Source of the DNA: Actinomycetota bacterium
Lineage (GTDB): Bacteria > Actinomycetota > Actinomycetes > S36-B12 > UBA10799
Assembly: GCA_030837445.1 (NCBI GenBank)
Contig: JAUPKM010000198.1
Coordinates: 1 to 12,056, forward strand
Direction: 5' to 3'
Length of the DNA stretch: 12,056 nt
The notes under the pieces are model-generated. The model did not search any database and was not told the origin of the DNA. It saw only the letters and a program-made list of their open reading frames with translations. Positions 1-6,179 of this stretch are shown in pieces. The translations under genes were made by a program, and so were the position numbers. Positions within the stretch are counted from its first letter, which is position 1; every line of letters begins with the position of its first letter.

Positions 1-558
1 CGTGCGACGGTTCTCCAACACGTAGGAGACCCCGGAAGGATTGCGCAGGTTGTCTTCGAGGACCCTCATCCGGCCCTCCTCGTCGCGCACCAGGTCGACC
101 CCGGACACGTGGATTCGTACTCCGTTGGGGGGCTGGAAGCCGTGCGCCGCCCGATGGAAGTGCGCTGAGGAGGTGACCAGCGAGCGAGGCACGATTTGTT
201 CGGCCATGATCTGGCCGGGCCCGTAGACATCGGCGAGGAAGAGTTCGAGGGCCTTGATCCGCTGGGCCACACCTTGGTCGATGGTCCGCCATTCGTCGGC
301 CGGGATCACCCGTGGAATCAGGTCCATCGGCAGCGGCCGTTCCCGACCGCTGAGTGTGAAGGTGATGCCCTGGGCGGTGAGGTGACTGTCGCGGACCCGT
401 CCGCGGTCGTGGAGTCCGGTCGACCCAAGGTCCTGCAGGGCGGCATCCAGATGCACGACACCGGGTCGCGGCTGGCCGAGTTCGTCGTACATCTCGTCGT
501 ACGCACCCGGGGTCGGTGTGTAGACGCGTCGGCGTCCACTTCCGTCGTCGGCTGTCAT
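1..558 (-). CDS. Circularly permuted ATP-grasp type 2 family protein (N-terminal part, cut by window edge)
   Basis: Reading the minus strand from ATG at 558 gives 186 uninterrupted codons that run off the window at base 1. The protein begins MTADDGSGRRRVYTPTPGAY. It carries family hallmarks: GAYDEMYDELG near residue 18, a stretch around RVIPADEWRTIDQGVAQR, then ELFLADVYGPGQI, and at the visible C-terminal end GVDLVRDEEGRMRVLEDNLR followed by NPSGVSYVLENR. These match the COG2308 / DUF404-DUF407 circularly permuted ATP-grasp proteins. Members are usually near 450-500 residues, so well over half is missing. In many bacteria the gene is followed by an alpha-E (DUF403) protein and a transglutaminase-like protein, and the set is thought to make or modify a peptide; its substrate is not established. 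A GGGG run five bases before the ATG is a weak ribosome site. It lies 81 bases after the deacetylase gene on the same strand, so co-transcription is possible. Confidence 0.9.
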   Translation of the reverse strand, partial: MTADDGSGRRRVYTPTPGAYDEMYDELGQPRPGVVHLDAALQDLGSTGLHDRGRVRDSHLTAQGITFTLSGRERPLPMDLIPRVIPADEWRTIDQGVAQRIKALELFLADVYGPGQIMAEQIVPRSLVTSSAHFHRAAHGFQPPNGVRIHVSGVDLVRDEEGRMRVLEDNLRNPSGVSYVLENRRT

Positions 559-584
559 CGGCACCCCAATCACGAGGTCAGGCC

Positions 585-600
585 CCTCCCACTCGGGAGG
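585..600 (-). other. Short hairpin between the deacetylase and ATP-grasp genes
   Basis: CCTCCC, a 4-base loop and GGGAGG form a perfect 6-bp stem in the 81-bp gap. No T run follows on the minus strand, so an intrinsic terminator is doubtful; it may be a transcript-processing or weak termination structure. Three copies of GAGGTCAG (574-581, 597-604, 615-622) overlap it. Confidence 0.3.
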
Positions 601-639
601 TCAGACCCAGTCAGGAGGTCAGATTAGCGCCGCCATGTT

Positions 640-1548
640 TCAGCCGGGTGAACGCACGCACGCGGGAATCGGCGCGAGGATGTAGCCCTGGGCCCGCCAC
701 TCCGGCAGCATCGCCGCGACAGCGTCCAGTGTGTTCTGACGACCGCCCCCGCCGTCGTGCAGCAAGATCACCGACCCGGGTCGGGTCGCTTCCCGCAGGT
801 CGGCCACCATCGCAGTCACGCTCGGCTGGTTCCAGTCCTCGGCATGTGCCGTCCACAGGATTGGCTGGAGCTGCTGGGCAAGGGACACCGCGGCCACGTT
901 GTCGTCGATCAGACCGTACGGCGGCCGCATACAGCTGCCCATCCCGCCGGGAACAGCGGAGTTGACTGCTTCGGTGGTCCGGCTGAGTTGGTCGGCCACC
1001 TCGGCGGTGCTCAGCGAAGTCAGTTCGGGGTGGTCCCAGGTGTGGTTGCCGATGGCGTGGCCGCCGGCCACGATTCGACGCACCATGGAGGGAATCTCAG
1101 CAGCCTGCTGTCCGAGAACGAAGAAGGTGGCCTTTCCGCCGGCTGCCTCCAATTCGGTCAGTAGCGCCTCCGTGTCGCGGGCGGGCCCGTCATCGAAGGT
1201 CAGATACAGCACCTTCTGTTCGCTAGGGGCCCCGAAGGCGGCGGCGTACCAGTCCGTCGGTGACGGCAGACCGGCGGCCATCGCCGGCGTACCGCGGCCG
1301 CCGCTGTCCCAATTGACAGGGGCCGCAGACGCGGTCGGGGTCGCCGAAACCGTCGGGGTTGGCGTCTCGGTCGAGCCAGCAGTCGGCGAGACGGAGCCAG
1401 CGGTCGAGTCACTTTGCGAGGCGCTCGCTGGGCCTTGAGTCGTCGGGCTGGAGTTCGCGGCTGCGCCAGCACACCCGGCGAGCAGGGCTGGGGCCAGCAG
1501 CAGGGCAGGCAGCATTGTGCGCGCTGGCCCTGGTCGAGAGGAGTGCAT
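640..1548 (-). CDS. Polysaccharide deacetylase (NodB homology, CE4) lipoprotein
   Basis: A 302-residue exported deacetylase, probably removing acetyl groups from a cell-envelope or extracellular polysaccharide; the exact polymer is not readable from sequence. A basic start (SSRPGPAR) leads to a hydrophobic segment and lipobox LLAGC with Cys26, so it should be a membrane-anchored lipoprotein. Residues 30-78 are a Ser/Thr/Pro/Ala-rich linker. The CE4 domain follows. Motif 1 is TFDDGP (117-122) with the catalytic base and metal Asp. Motif 2 is HTWDHP (169-174) with two metal-binding His. Motif 3 is RPPYG (208-212). Motif 5 is LLHDGGGGR (262-270) with the catalytic His. All key residues are present, so it looks active. 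The ATG at 1548 was chosen because it gives a complete signal peptide; ATG 1515 is an alternative that would remove the basic N-region. The frame stays open upstream to 2553, but that part is antisense to the lipid gene and is not coding. No clear Shine-Dalgarno site is seen. Confidence 0.92.
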   Translation of the reverse strand: MHSSRPGPARTMLPALLLAPALLAGCAGAAANSSPTTQGPASASQSDSTAGSVSPTAGSTETPTPTVSATPTASAAPVNWDSGGRGTPAMAAGLPSPTDWYAAAFGAPSEQKVLYLTFDDGPARDTEALLTELEAAGGKATFFVLGQQAAEIPSMVRRIVAGGHAIGNHTWDHPELTSLSTAEVADQLSRTTEAVNSAVPGGMGSCMRPPYGLIDDNVAAVSLAQQLQPILWTAHAEDWNQPSVTAMVADLREATRPGSVILLHDGGGGRQNTLDAVAAMLPEWRAQGYILAPIPACVRSPG

Positions 1549-1558
1549 TGCAGGATTC

Positions 1559-1589
1559 TTGCACGGTCGTCGGAGGGGCCTGACACTAT
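1559..1589 (+). promoter_or_regulatory. Candidate promoter for the tmsA-tmsB operon
   Basis: TTGCAC (1559-1564) and CACTAT (1584-1589) are separated by 19 bases within the 75-bp divergent gap. Transcription would begin near 1596-1597, leaving a leader of about 27 bases containing the AAGGA ribosome site at 1610-1614. The spacer is a little long, so this is tentative. Confidence 0.27.
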
Positions 1590-2441
1590 GACCGCAAGAC
1601 CTCGTGTGTAAGGATTCCCAGCCGTGACAGAGCCGCCAGCCGTTGCCAGGTCCGTCAGCGGACTTCCGCCGGCGGCGAGCGCTGCCTACACCGCCATGAT
1701 CGGTGACCTGCTCGCCGACTATTCCGCATTGCCGGTTGGCGCGCCCGTCCGATTGGCCAAGGCCACCTCCAACCTGTTCCGGATCCGCGCCGATACCAGC
1801 ACCCCGGGCCTCGACGTGGCGGCCTTCGATGGTGTGCTGCAAGTGGATCCGGTAGCGCGCACCGCCGACGTCCTCGGGATGACCACCTACGAGCACCTGG
1901 TCGAGGCGACCCTGGCCCACGAGCTGATGCCGTTGGTTGTGCCGCAACTGAAGACAATCACCCTCGGTGGCGCCGTAACCGGGCTGGGTATCGAGTCGAC
2001 CTCGTTCAAACAGGGAATGCCGCACGAGTCTGTCGTGGAAATGGACATTGTGACCGGCGATGGCCGGGTCGTCACAGCACGGCCGGACAACGAGCACGCG
2101 GACCTCTTCTTCGGCTTCCCCAACTCCTACGGCACTCTCGGCTATGCGCTGAGATTGCGGATCGAACTGGCCCCGGTCAGGCCCTACGTCGAAATTGAGC
2201 ACCTTCCGTTCACCGATGAGCGAGGGTGCGCCCAGGCAATCAGCGACATCGTCGACAGCGGACAGCATGACGGTCGGTCGGTGGACTTCTTGGATGGCAC
2301 GGTCTTCTCCCCTGGCGAGGTCTATCTGACCATCGGTAGGTTCACCGACCGCGCGCCCTACACCTCCGACTACACGGGTAACCGGATCTACTACCGGTCC
2401 ATTCGACAGCGGCACCGCGACTACCTCACCGTCGCCGACTA

Positions 2442-2509
2442 CCTCTGGCGCTGGGACACCGACTGGTTCTGGTGTCCTCTGGCGCTGGGACACCGACTGG
2501 TTCTGGTGT
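2442..2509 (+). repeat. Perfect 34-bp tandem duplication inside tmsA
   Basis: Two identical 34-base copies abut: 2442-2475 and 2476-2509, each beginning CCTCTGGCGC and ending TTCTGGTGT. The bases just outside differ, so there are exactly two copies. Since 34 is not divisible by three, the second copy moves the reading frame. Copy 1 encodes (C)LWRWDTDWFWC in the native frame. Copy 2 is read as PLALGHRLVLV. The unit holds four CTGG words, which may favour slippage. Confidence 0.97.
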
Positions 2510-3061
2510 TCGGGGGGTCTGGGAGTGCAGAAGCCGTGGGTGCGACCGTTCATCCCGCGTCGGTACCTGCGCTCTGACGTCTACTTCAAGGCGGTCGGCT
2601 TCGGCCGCCGCTCCGGACTCGATCGTCGGCTCACCGCCTTGCGTGGTCAACCCGCGCGCGAGTACGTCATCCAGGACATCGAGGTTCCAGTGGCCGCACT
2701 GGCCGATTTCCTGCGCTTCTTCCATGAGACTGTCGGCATCCTGCCGGTGTGGCTGTGTCCGCTCCGGCAACGCAATTCCACTCGGACCTGGGACCTGTAC
2801 GCGTTGAGCCCGGAGGAGACTTATGTCAACGTGGGCTTCTGGTCCTCAGTGCCGATGAAGCCCGGCGCCGGCCTCAGCGACGTCAACCGGGCGATAGAGC
2901 AGGAGGTGGAGCGGCTCGGCGGCCGCAAGTCCTTGTACTCTTCGTCGTTCTACCCCGAGGATGAGTTCTGGCGGATCTACAACGGATCCACCTACGAACA
3001 CTTGAAGACCAAGTACGATCCGGGGTCGAGGTTCCTCGATCTATTCGCGAAGTGTGTCGGT

Positions 3062-3067
3062 GGAAGG
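3062..3067 (+). promoter_or_regulatory. Ribosome binding site deciding the tmsB start
   Basis: GGAAGG lies eight bases before ATG 3076 and overlaps the last codons of tmsA. It supports 3076 over the in-frame codon at 3052 that lies inside tmsA. Confidence 0.7.
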
Positions 3068-3075
3068 TAGTGGCA

Positions 3076-4305
3076 ATGCGGGTTGCAGAAATGTTCACGA
3101 TGTTGGTCGGCACAGATTCGCCCGTGGCGATCAAGGCCTACGACGGCTCGTCATCGGGACCGCTGGACCCAGTGGCAACGATCGAGGTCAATTCCCCTCG
3201 TGCGCTGCAATACATCGTGACCGCGCCCAGCGACCTCGGGTTGGCGCGCGCCTACATCACTGGCGAGTTGGACGTGCAGGGCGACCTTTTCACCGCGCTG
3301 CGCTCGCTCGCGCTGACCGATCTGCGACTGCTGCCGCTGGCCGACAAGGTGGCCCTGCTGCGGGGGGTGGGGCCTGGCAACATCAAACGGCCACCCATCC
3401 CCGCGCAGGAAGTGCGGATGCGCGGTCGTCGTCACTCCAAGCGGCGCGACGCGGATGCCATCTCGCATCACTACGACGTTTCGAACAGGTTCTATCGGAT
3501 GCTGTTGGGCCCGTCGATGGCCTACACCTGTGCGGTATTCCCCGAGGCGGATGCCTCGCTCGAAGCCGCTCAGGAGTACAAGTTCGATTTGGTCTGTCGC
3601 AAGCTCGGACTGGCCTCGGGCGATCGCCTGCTCGATGTCGGTTGTGGTTGGGGCGGCATGGTCATCCACGCGGCCAAGGAGTATGGGGTCCGCGGGCTCG
3701 GGGTCACGCTGTCGCGCCAGCAGGCCGAGTGGGCTGCCAAACAGATCGCCGAAGAAGGGCTGACGGACCTGGCCGAGGTGCGTTTCCTGGACTATCGGGA
3801 CGTTCACGAGTCCGGTTTCGACCATGTCTCGTCCATTGGACTGACGGAGCACATCGGGGTGCGCAATTACCCGGACTACTTCGGTTTCCTGCTGTCCAAG
3901 GTGAAGCCGGAAGGCCGACTGCTCAACCACACCATTACCCGGCACGACGGCAGTGTGAAGGCCAAGACCGGCGGTTTCATCAACCGGTACATCTTCCCGG
4001 ACGGCGAGTTGGTCGCCCCATCGGCGGTGATGTCCGCCATGAACGATGCCGGCTTCGAGATCCAGCATGAAGAGAATCTGCGGGCCCACTACGCCAAGAC
4101 TCTCACCCATTGGAGCGAAAACCTGATGGCGAACTGGGATGAGGCGGTGGCCGAGGTTGGGCTGCCCAAGGCTCGTACTTGGCGGCTCTACCTGGCTGCC
4201 TCCAGGGTCGGTTTTGATATCAACCGAATCCAGCTGCACCAGTTCCTCGGGACCAAGACCACCGTCGAAGGAGACAGCGGCTACCCGCTGCGCCACACCT
4301 TCTAG
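3076..4305 (+). CDS. tmsB: Cyclopropane-fatty-acyl-phospholipid synthase family SAM methyltransferase, TmsB/BfaB type
   Basis: Predicted to transfer a methyl group from S-adenosylmethionine to the double bond of an oleoyl chain in phospholipid, giving the 10-methylene intermediate that TmsA reduces. The 409-residue protein has an N-terminal region typical of CFA synthases. Then come HYDVSNRFY (132-140) with SMAYTCAVF (147-155), the SAM-binding loop LDVGCGWGGM (186-195), GVTLSRQQ (209-216), LTEHIG (256-261), NHTITR (284-289), FINRYIFPDGEL (301-312) and HYAKTLTHW near 338. Cys152, Glu258, His285 and Tyr305 fall where the family's bicarbonate and active-site residues lie. The gene starts five bases after the tmsA stop with a strong GGAAGG site, so the two form an operon. 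It appears intact even though tmsA is broken. An ordinary cyclopropane synthase is possible, but pairing with a TmsA-like gene favours the methyl-branching role. No tmsC-like gene follows. Confidence 0.9.
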   Translation: MRVAEMFTMLVGTDSPVAIKAYDGSSSGPLDPVATIEVNSPRALQYIVTAPSDLGLARAYITGELDVQGDLFTALRSLALTDLRLLPLADKVALLRGVGPGNIKRPPIPAQEVRMRGRRHSKRRDADAISHHYDVSNRFYRMLLGPSMAYTCAVFPEADASLEAAQEYKFDLVCRKLGLASGDRLLDVGCGWGGMVIHAAKEYGVRGLGVTLSRQQAEWAAKQIAEEGLTDLAEVRFLDYRDVHESGFDHVSSIGLTEHIGVRNYPDYFGFLLSKVKPEGRLLNHTITRHDGSVKAKTGGFINRYIFPDGELVAPSAVMSAMNDAGFEIQHEENLRAHYAKTLTHWSENLMANWDEAVAEVGLPKARTWRLYLAASRVGFDINRIQLHQFLGTKTTVEGDSGYPLRHTF

Positions 4306-4369
4306 CGCGGCCGGCGCTTCCCGCACTATCCGGCCACATGCGTCTGTAGTCGGCGCTTCTAGCCGGTGA

Positions 4370-4384
4370 CGGCGGAGTCCGCCG
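4370..4384. terminator. Candidate hairpin between convergent tmsB and the DUF1990 gene
   Basis: CGGCGG, loop AGT and CCGCCG form a 6-bp perfect stem in the 94-bp gap between two genes that end facing each other. Only a loose T-containing tail follows on the plus strand, so it is a plausible but weak bidirectional terminator. A second short stem (AGCGC / GCGCT, 4304-4318) overlaps the tmsB stop. Confidence 0.3.
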
Positions 4385-4399
4385 CGCTGTTGGGCTGCT

Positions 4400-4993
4400 T
4401 TAGGCGTGCTGCGGTGCGGGGGCGGCCGCTATCCGCTCGGCCGCGTCCAGGTAGCGCTTGGTGGCCCGTGACTGGAACCCGTGCGCGATCGGGCCCGCGA
4501 GCTTGGTGAACCAGGCGGCCGGTCGGGATACCGCACGAACCGTCAACACCACGGAATCGTCCTCCCGATGCGTCAGCACGAACGATTCCTCACCCCGCTC
4601 GGGATGCTTGGGCAGGGTGCCATAGGCGAATCCGACCCGATCCCCCTCGGCCACAACTGCGACTACCTTGCAGATTGCTGACACGCACAGCGGGCCCGCC
4701 ACCCGCATCGCGATCCCCACCCGAACGCCTTCCCGGACCTGTTCGTGCTGCGGCGCCACCTGGAAGCCGGCTTCTCGGTTCAACTGCCAATGCATCAGGG
4801 CGTAGCCGACCTTGGCGTACGCCTCGGCCCCCGTGCCGACGACCCGTTCAGTGGTGACATCGCGGTAACCATGCGGGGTCGGCTGCCACCCCAGCGAGAT
4901 CCCCACCGGCGAGTACGTCAAGGAGTCGTTCGCACTCCGTTCCACGAGCGAGCGACAGGCAGTTGCATCCACGACTTTGCGGGTCAGCGGCAC
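4400..4993 (-). CDS. DUF1990 (UPF0548) family protein
   Basis: A 197-residue protein recognisable as DUF1990. It has an N-terminal region with LTYSPVGIS, then GYRDVTTERVVGTGAEAY (42-59), LMHWQLNREAGFQV (66-79), the family signature FAYGTLPKHPERGEESF (122-138), and AVSRPAAWFTKLAGPIAHGF near 154-173 followed by a RYLDA tail. The family is widespread in actinobacteria and plants and has no firmly established biochemical role. No signal peptide or membrane segment is evident, so it should be cytosolic. The GTG start at 4993 is supported by GGAGGG at 5001-5006, seven bases upstream. It lies 111 bases downstream of the PAC2-family gene on the same strand and could be read from that promoter or its own. 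The length and motifs suggest a complete, intact gene. Confidence 0.85.
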   Translation of the reverse strand: MPLTRKVVDATACRSLVERSANDSLTYSPVGISLGWQPTPHGYRDVTTERVVGTGAEAYAKVGYALMHWQLNREAGFQVAPQHEQVREGVRVGIAMRVAGPLCVSAICKVVAVVAEGDRVGFAYGTLPKHPERGEESFVLTHREDDSVVLTVRAVSRPAAWFTKLAGPIAHGFQSRATKRYLDAAERIAAAPAPQHA

Positions 4994-5104
4994 GGTATTT
5001 CCCTCCGGGACGTTGTCTGCAGCGAATGTACCGTGCGCCGCGGCTGGCCGCTGCCGGGAGCGGTGACTCGGGTCGAGCTGTGCGCGCCTGAAGCAAGGTG
5101 GGCG

Positions 5105-6007
5105 TCAGCCCTGACCCTCGCGGTGGTCTCGCTCGGCCAGGAACTCCTCCACCTGGGCGGCGATATCGTCGCCGTCGGGTAGATCCTCGCTGGCCAACTC
5201 CTCGGCGGCGGCGTTGAGCATGAAGTCGTCGTATTGCTGTTCGAGCATCATCACCGCCTGCAGATTCTCCGCCTCGCTGGCCACCTGTAGGGCGATATCT
5301 GCGTCGGATTCTTCCGCCTGTTGCCGTAGCGCAGCTAGGGGCAGCAGCAGGCCGGTCTGCGCCGACACGGCCTCCAGCAAGGCGACGGCCGCCCGCGGGT
5401 ACTCGGCCCCCGAGAGGTAGTGGGGCACGTGTGCCGCAAACCCCATGGAGGGCACTTCGGCGTCGTTCATCCGCAGCTCCAGCAGCCCCGCGACGTGTGC
5501 CGGTACCTCCAGGTCTCCGATGAATCGTCGCCGATCCGCTATCAAGGCGGGGTCGTTGCTGTGCGCGGTGACGTTCACAGGCCGAGTGTGCGGAGCGGGC
5601 CACGGCACCGCGTGAACACCCAGGAACAGGGAGATATCCAACTCCAGGGCCAGCCACACGACATCCTCGGCGAACGCTCGCCACCGGAAGTCGGGCTCCG
5701 GACCATGCAGAATCAGGAACCCACGGCCAGCGGAGTCAGTCACCTCGTGCACCGACAGCGTGGGCATTTCGATCTCGCCGTAGTGATCAGACAGAAAGGT
5801 CATCCGCGGCCGCCGAGCGCGGTAGTCGAACACCGTGTCGAGATCGAACGTGGCTATCTCGGTGTTCGGCAGCTCCGACAGCAGCGTCGAGATCGCCAGC
5901 CGACCCGCGGAGCCGGCGTCCAGGAAACCGGTGAGGCTGTGCAGCATCACCGGTTGCGCCGTCGTCGGCGACCGGTGGACGCGGATCAGGTCGTGGGGGC
6001 TGTCCAC
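5105..6007 (-). CDS. PAC2 family protein (proteasome assembly chaperone 2-like)
   Basis: A 300-residue cytosolic protein of the PAC2 family. The N-terminal part carries the typical opening VMLHSLTGFLDAGSAGRLA (20-38), then FDLDTVFDYRARRP (54-67), followed by LILHGPEPDFRWRAFAEDV near 98-116. The middle has FLGVHAVPWPAPHTRP and a PHYLSGAEYPRAAVALLEAV stretch. The C-terminal 90 residues are strongly acidic and probably helical. Actinobacterial members are related in fold to eukaryotic and archaeal proteasome assembly chaperones, and a role around the actinobacterial proteasome has been suggested but is not proven. No proteasome gene lies in this window. The GTG start at 6007 follows GGAAGGAA by eight bases, a clear ribosome site. 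The gene is divergent from the cation transporter. Confidence 0.88.
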   Translation of the reverse strand: MDSPHDLIRVHRSPTTAQPVMLHSLTGFLDAGSAGRLAISTLLSELPNTEIATFDLDTVFDYRARRPRMTFLSDHYGEIEMPTLSVHEVTDSAGRGFLILHGPEPDFRWRAFAEDVVWLALELDISLFLGVHAVPWPAPHTRPVNVTAHSNDPALIADRRRFIGDLEVPAHVAGLLELRMNDAEVPSMGFAAHVPHYLSGAEYPRAAVALLEAVSAQTGLLLPLAALRQQAEESDADIALQVASEAENLQAVMMLEQQYDDFMLNAAAEELASEDLPDGDDIAAQVEEFLAERDHREGQG

Positions 6008-6069
6008 AGCGGCGGTTCCTTCCTGGCGGCGGGCGGGTGGCTGGTGGAGGGCGCGACCGGTTGGACCAC

Positions 6070-6081
6070 CCTGCTAGCAGG
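6070..6081. promoter_or_regulatory. 12-bp perfect palindrome in the PAC2/CDF divergent region (possible operator)
   Basis: CCTGCTAGCAGG is fully symmetric. It sits between a TTGGAC (6061-6066) and a TAGTCT (6083-6088), 16 bases apart, that could act as -35 and -10 elements facing the transporter gene. A repressor or metal-sensing regulator could bind here, but no regulator gene is present. The rest of the 172-bp gap (6008-6179) shows nothing else clear apart from the hexamer just before 6180. Confidence 0.3.
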
Positions 6082-6166
6082 CTAGTCTCCTGCACCGGCC
6101 ACGGCCTGCCTAGCGCGTTCGCTCTCGACGAAGCGGGTCGCCCAGGGAACCCGGCCGCACTCATGT

Positions 6167-6172
6167 CACAGT
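6167..6172 (+). promoter_or_regulatory. Candidate -10 element for a leaderless CDF transporter transcript
   Basis: CACAGT ends seven bases before GTG 6180, the spacing expected if the first base of the start codon is the transcription start. There is no Shine-Dalgarno site upstream of 6180. The hexamer matches TANNNT imperfectly. Confidence 0.25.
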
Positions 6173-6179
6173 CGTACCC

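Larger units (their letters stand above)
1624..3070 (+). pseudogene. tmsA: FAD-dependent reductase of the TmsA/BfaA type (10-methyl fatty acid synthesis), frameshifted by a 34-bp duplication
   Basis: In characterised relatives this flavoprotein reduces the 10-methylene acyl lipid made by TmsB to the 10-methyl form. The start is GTG 1624, nine bases after AAGGA. The first frame encodes 284 native residues: an FAD_binding_4-type domain (about 40-180) with ITLGGAVTGLGIESTSF near 112 and HESVVEMDIVTGDG near 134, then YLWRWDTDWFWC at 273-284. A perfect 34-bp tandem repeat follows. It shifts the frame by one base, adds 33 foreign residues and stops at 2577 (317 codons). The remaining domain is open in another frame from 2510 to the stop at 3070, continuing as SGGLGVQKPWVRPFIPRRYL. 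Deleting one repeat copy joins the halves into a 470-residue protein of normal family appearance. No other lesion is seen, so the break is recent, reversible or an assembly error. The split halves would be 1624-2577 and, from GTG 2525, 2525-3070. The symbol is given by family and by the tmsB neighbour. Confidence 0.85.

Noticed and set aside
1549..2553. The deacetylase frame stays open upstream to give a 637-residue protein.
   Set aside because: The extra part is antisense to the FAD reductase, has no family motif, and the lipoprotein signal peptide at 1548 marks the real start.
3054..4070. A 338-codon plus-strand ORF in another frame of tmsB.
   Set aside because: Arg/Gly/Ala-rich translation without motifs; the true frame has full CFA-synthase signatures.
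3151..4326. A 391-codon minus-strand ORF antisense to tmsB.
   Set aside because: It mirrors the clearly conserved methyltransferase; its translation shows no domain and it results from high GC.
4299..4363. CGGCGCTTC (4312-4320, 4351-4359) and CTTCTAGC (4299-4306, 4356-4363) each occur twice after tmsB.
   Set aside because: Short words in GC-rich DNA with no consistent arrangement; one copy includes the tmsB stop region. Not enough to call a repeat element.
4848..5684. A 278-codon minus-strand ORF overlapping the PAC2 gene in another frame.
   Set aside because: Arg/Gly-rich shadow frame; the PAC2 frame has family motifs and a ribosome site.
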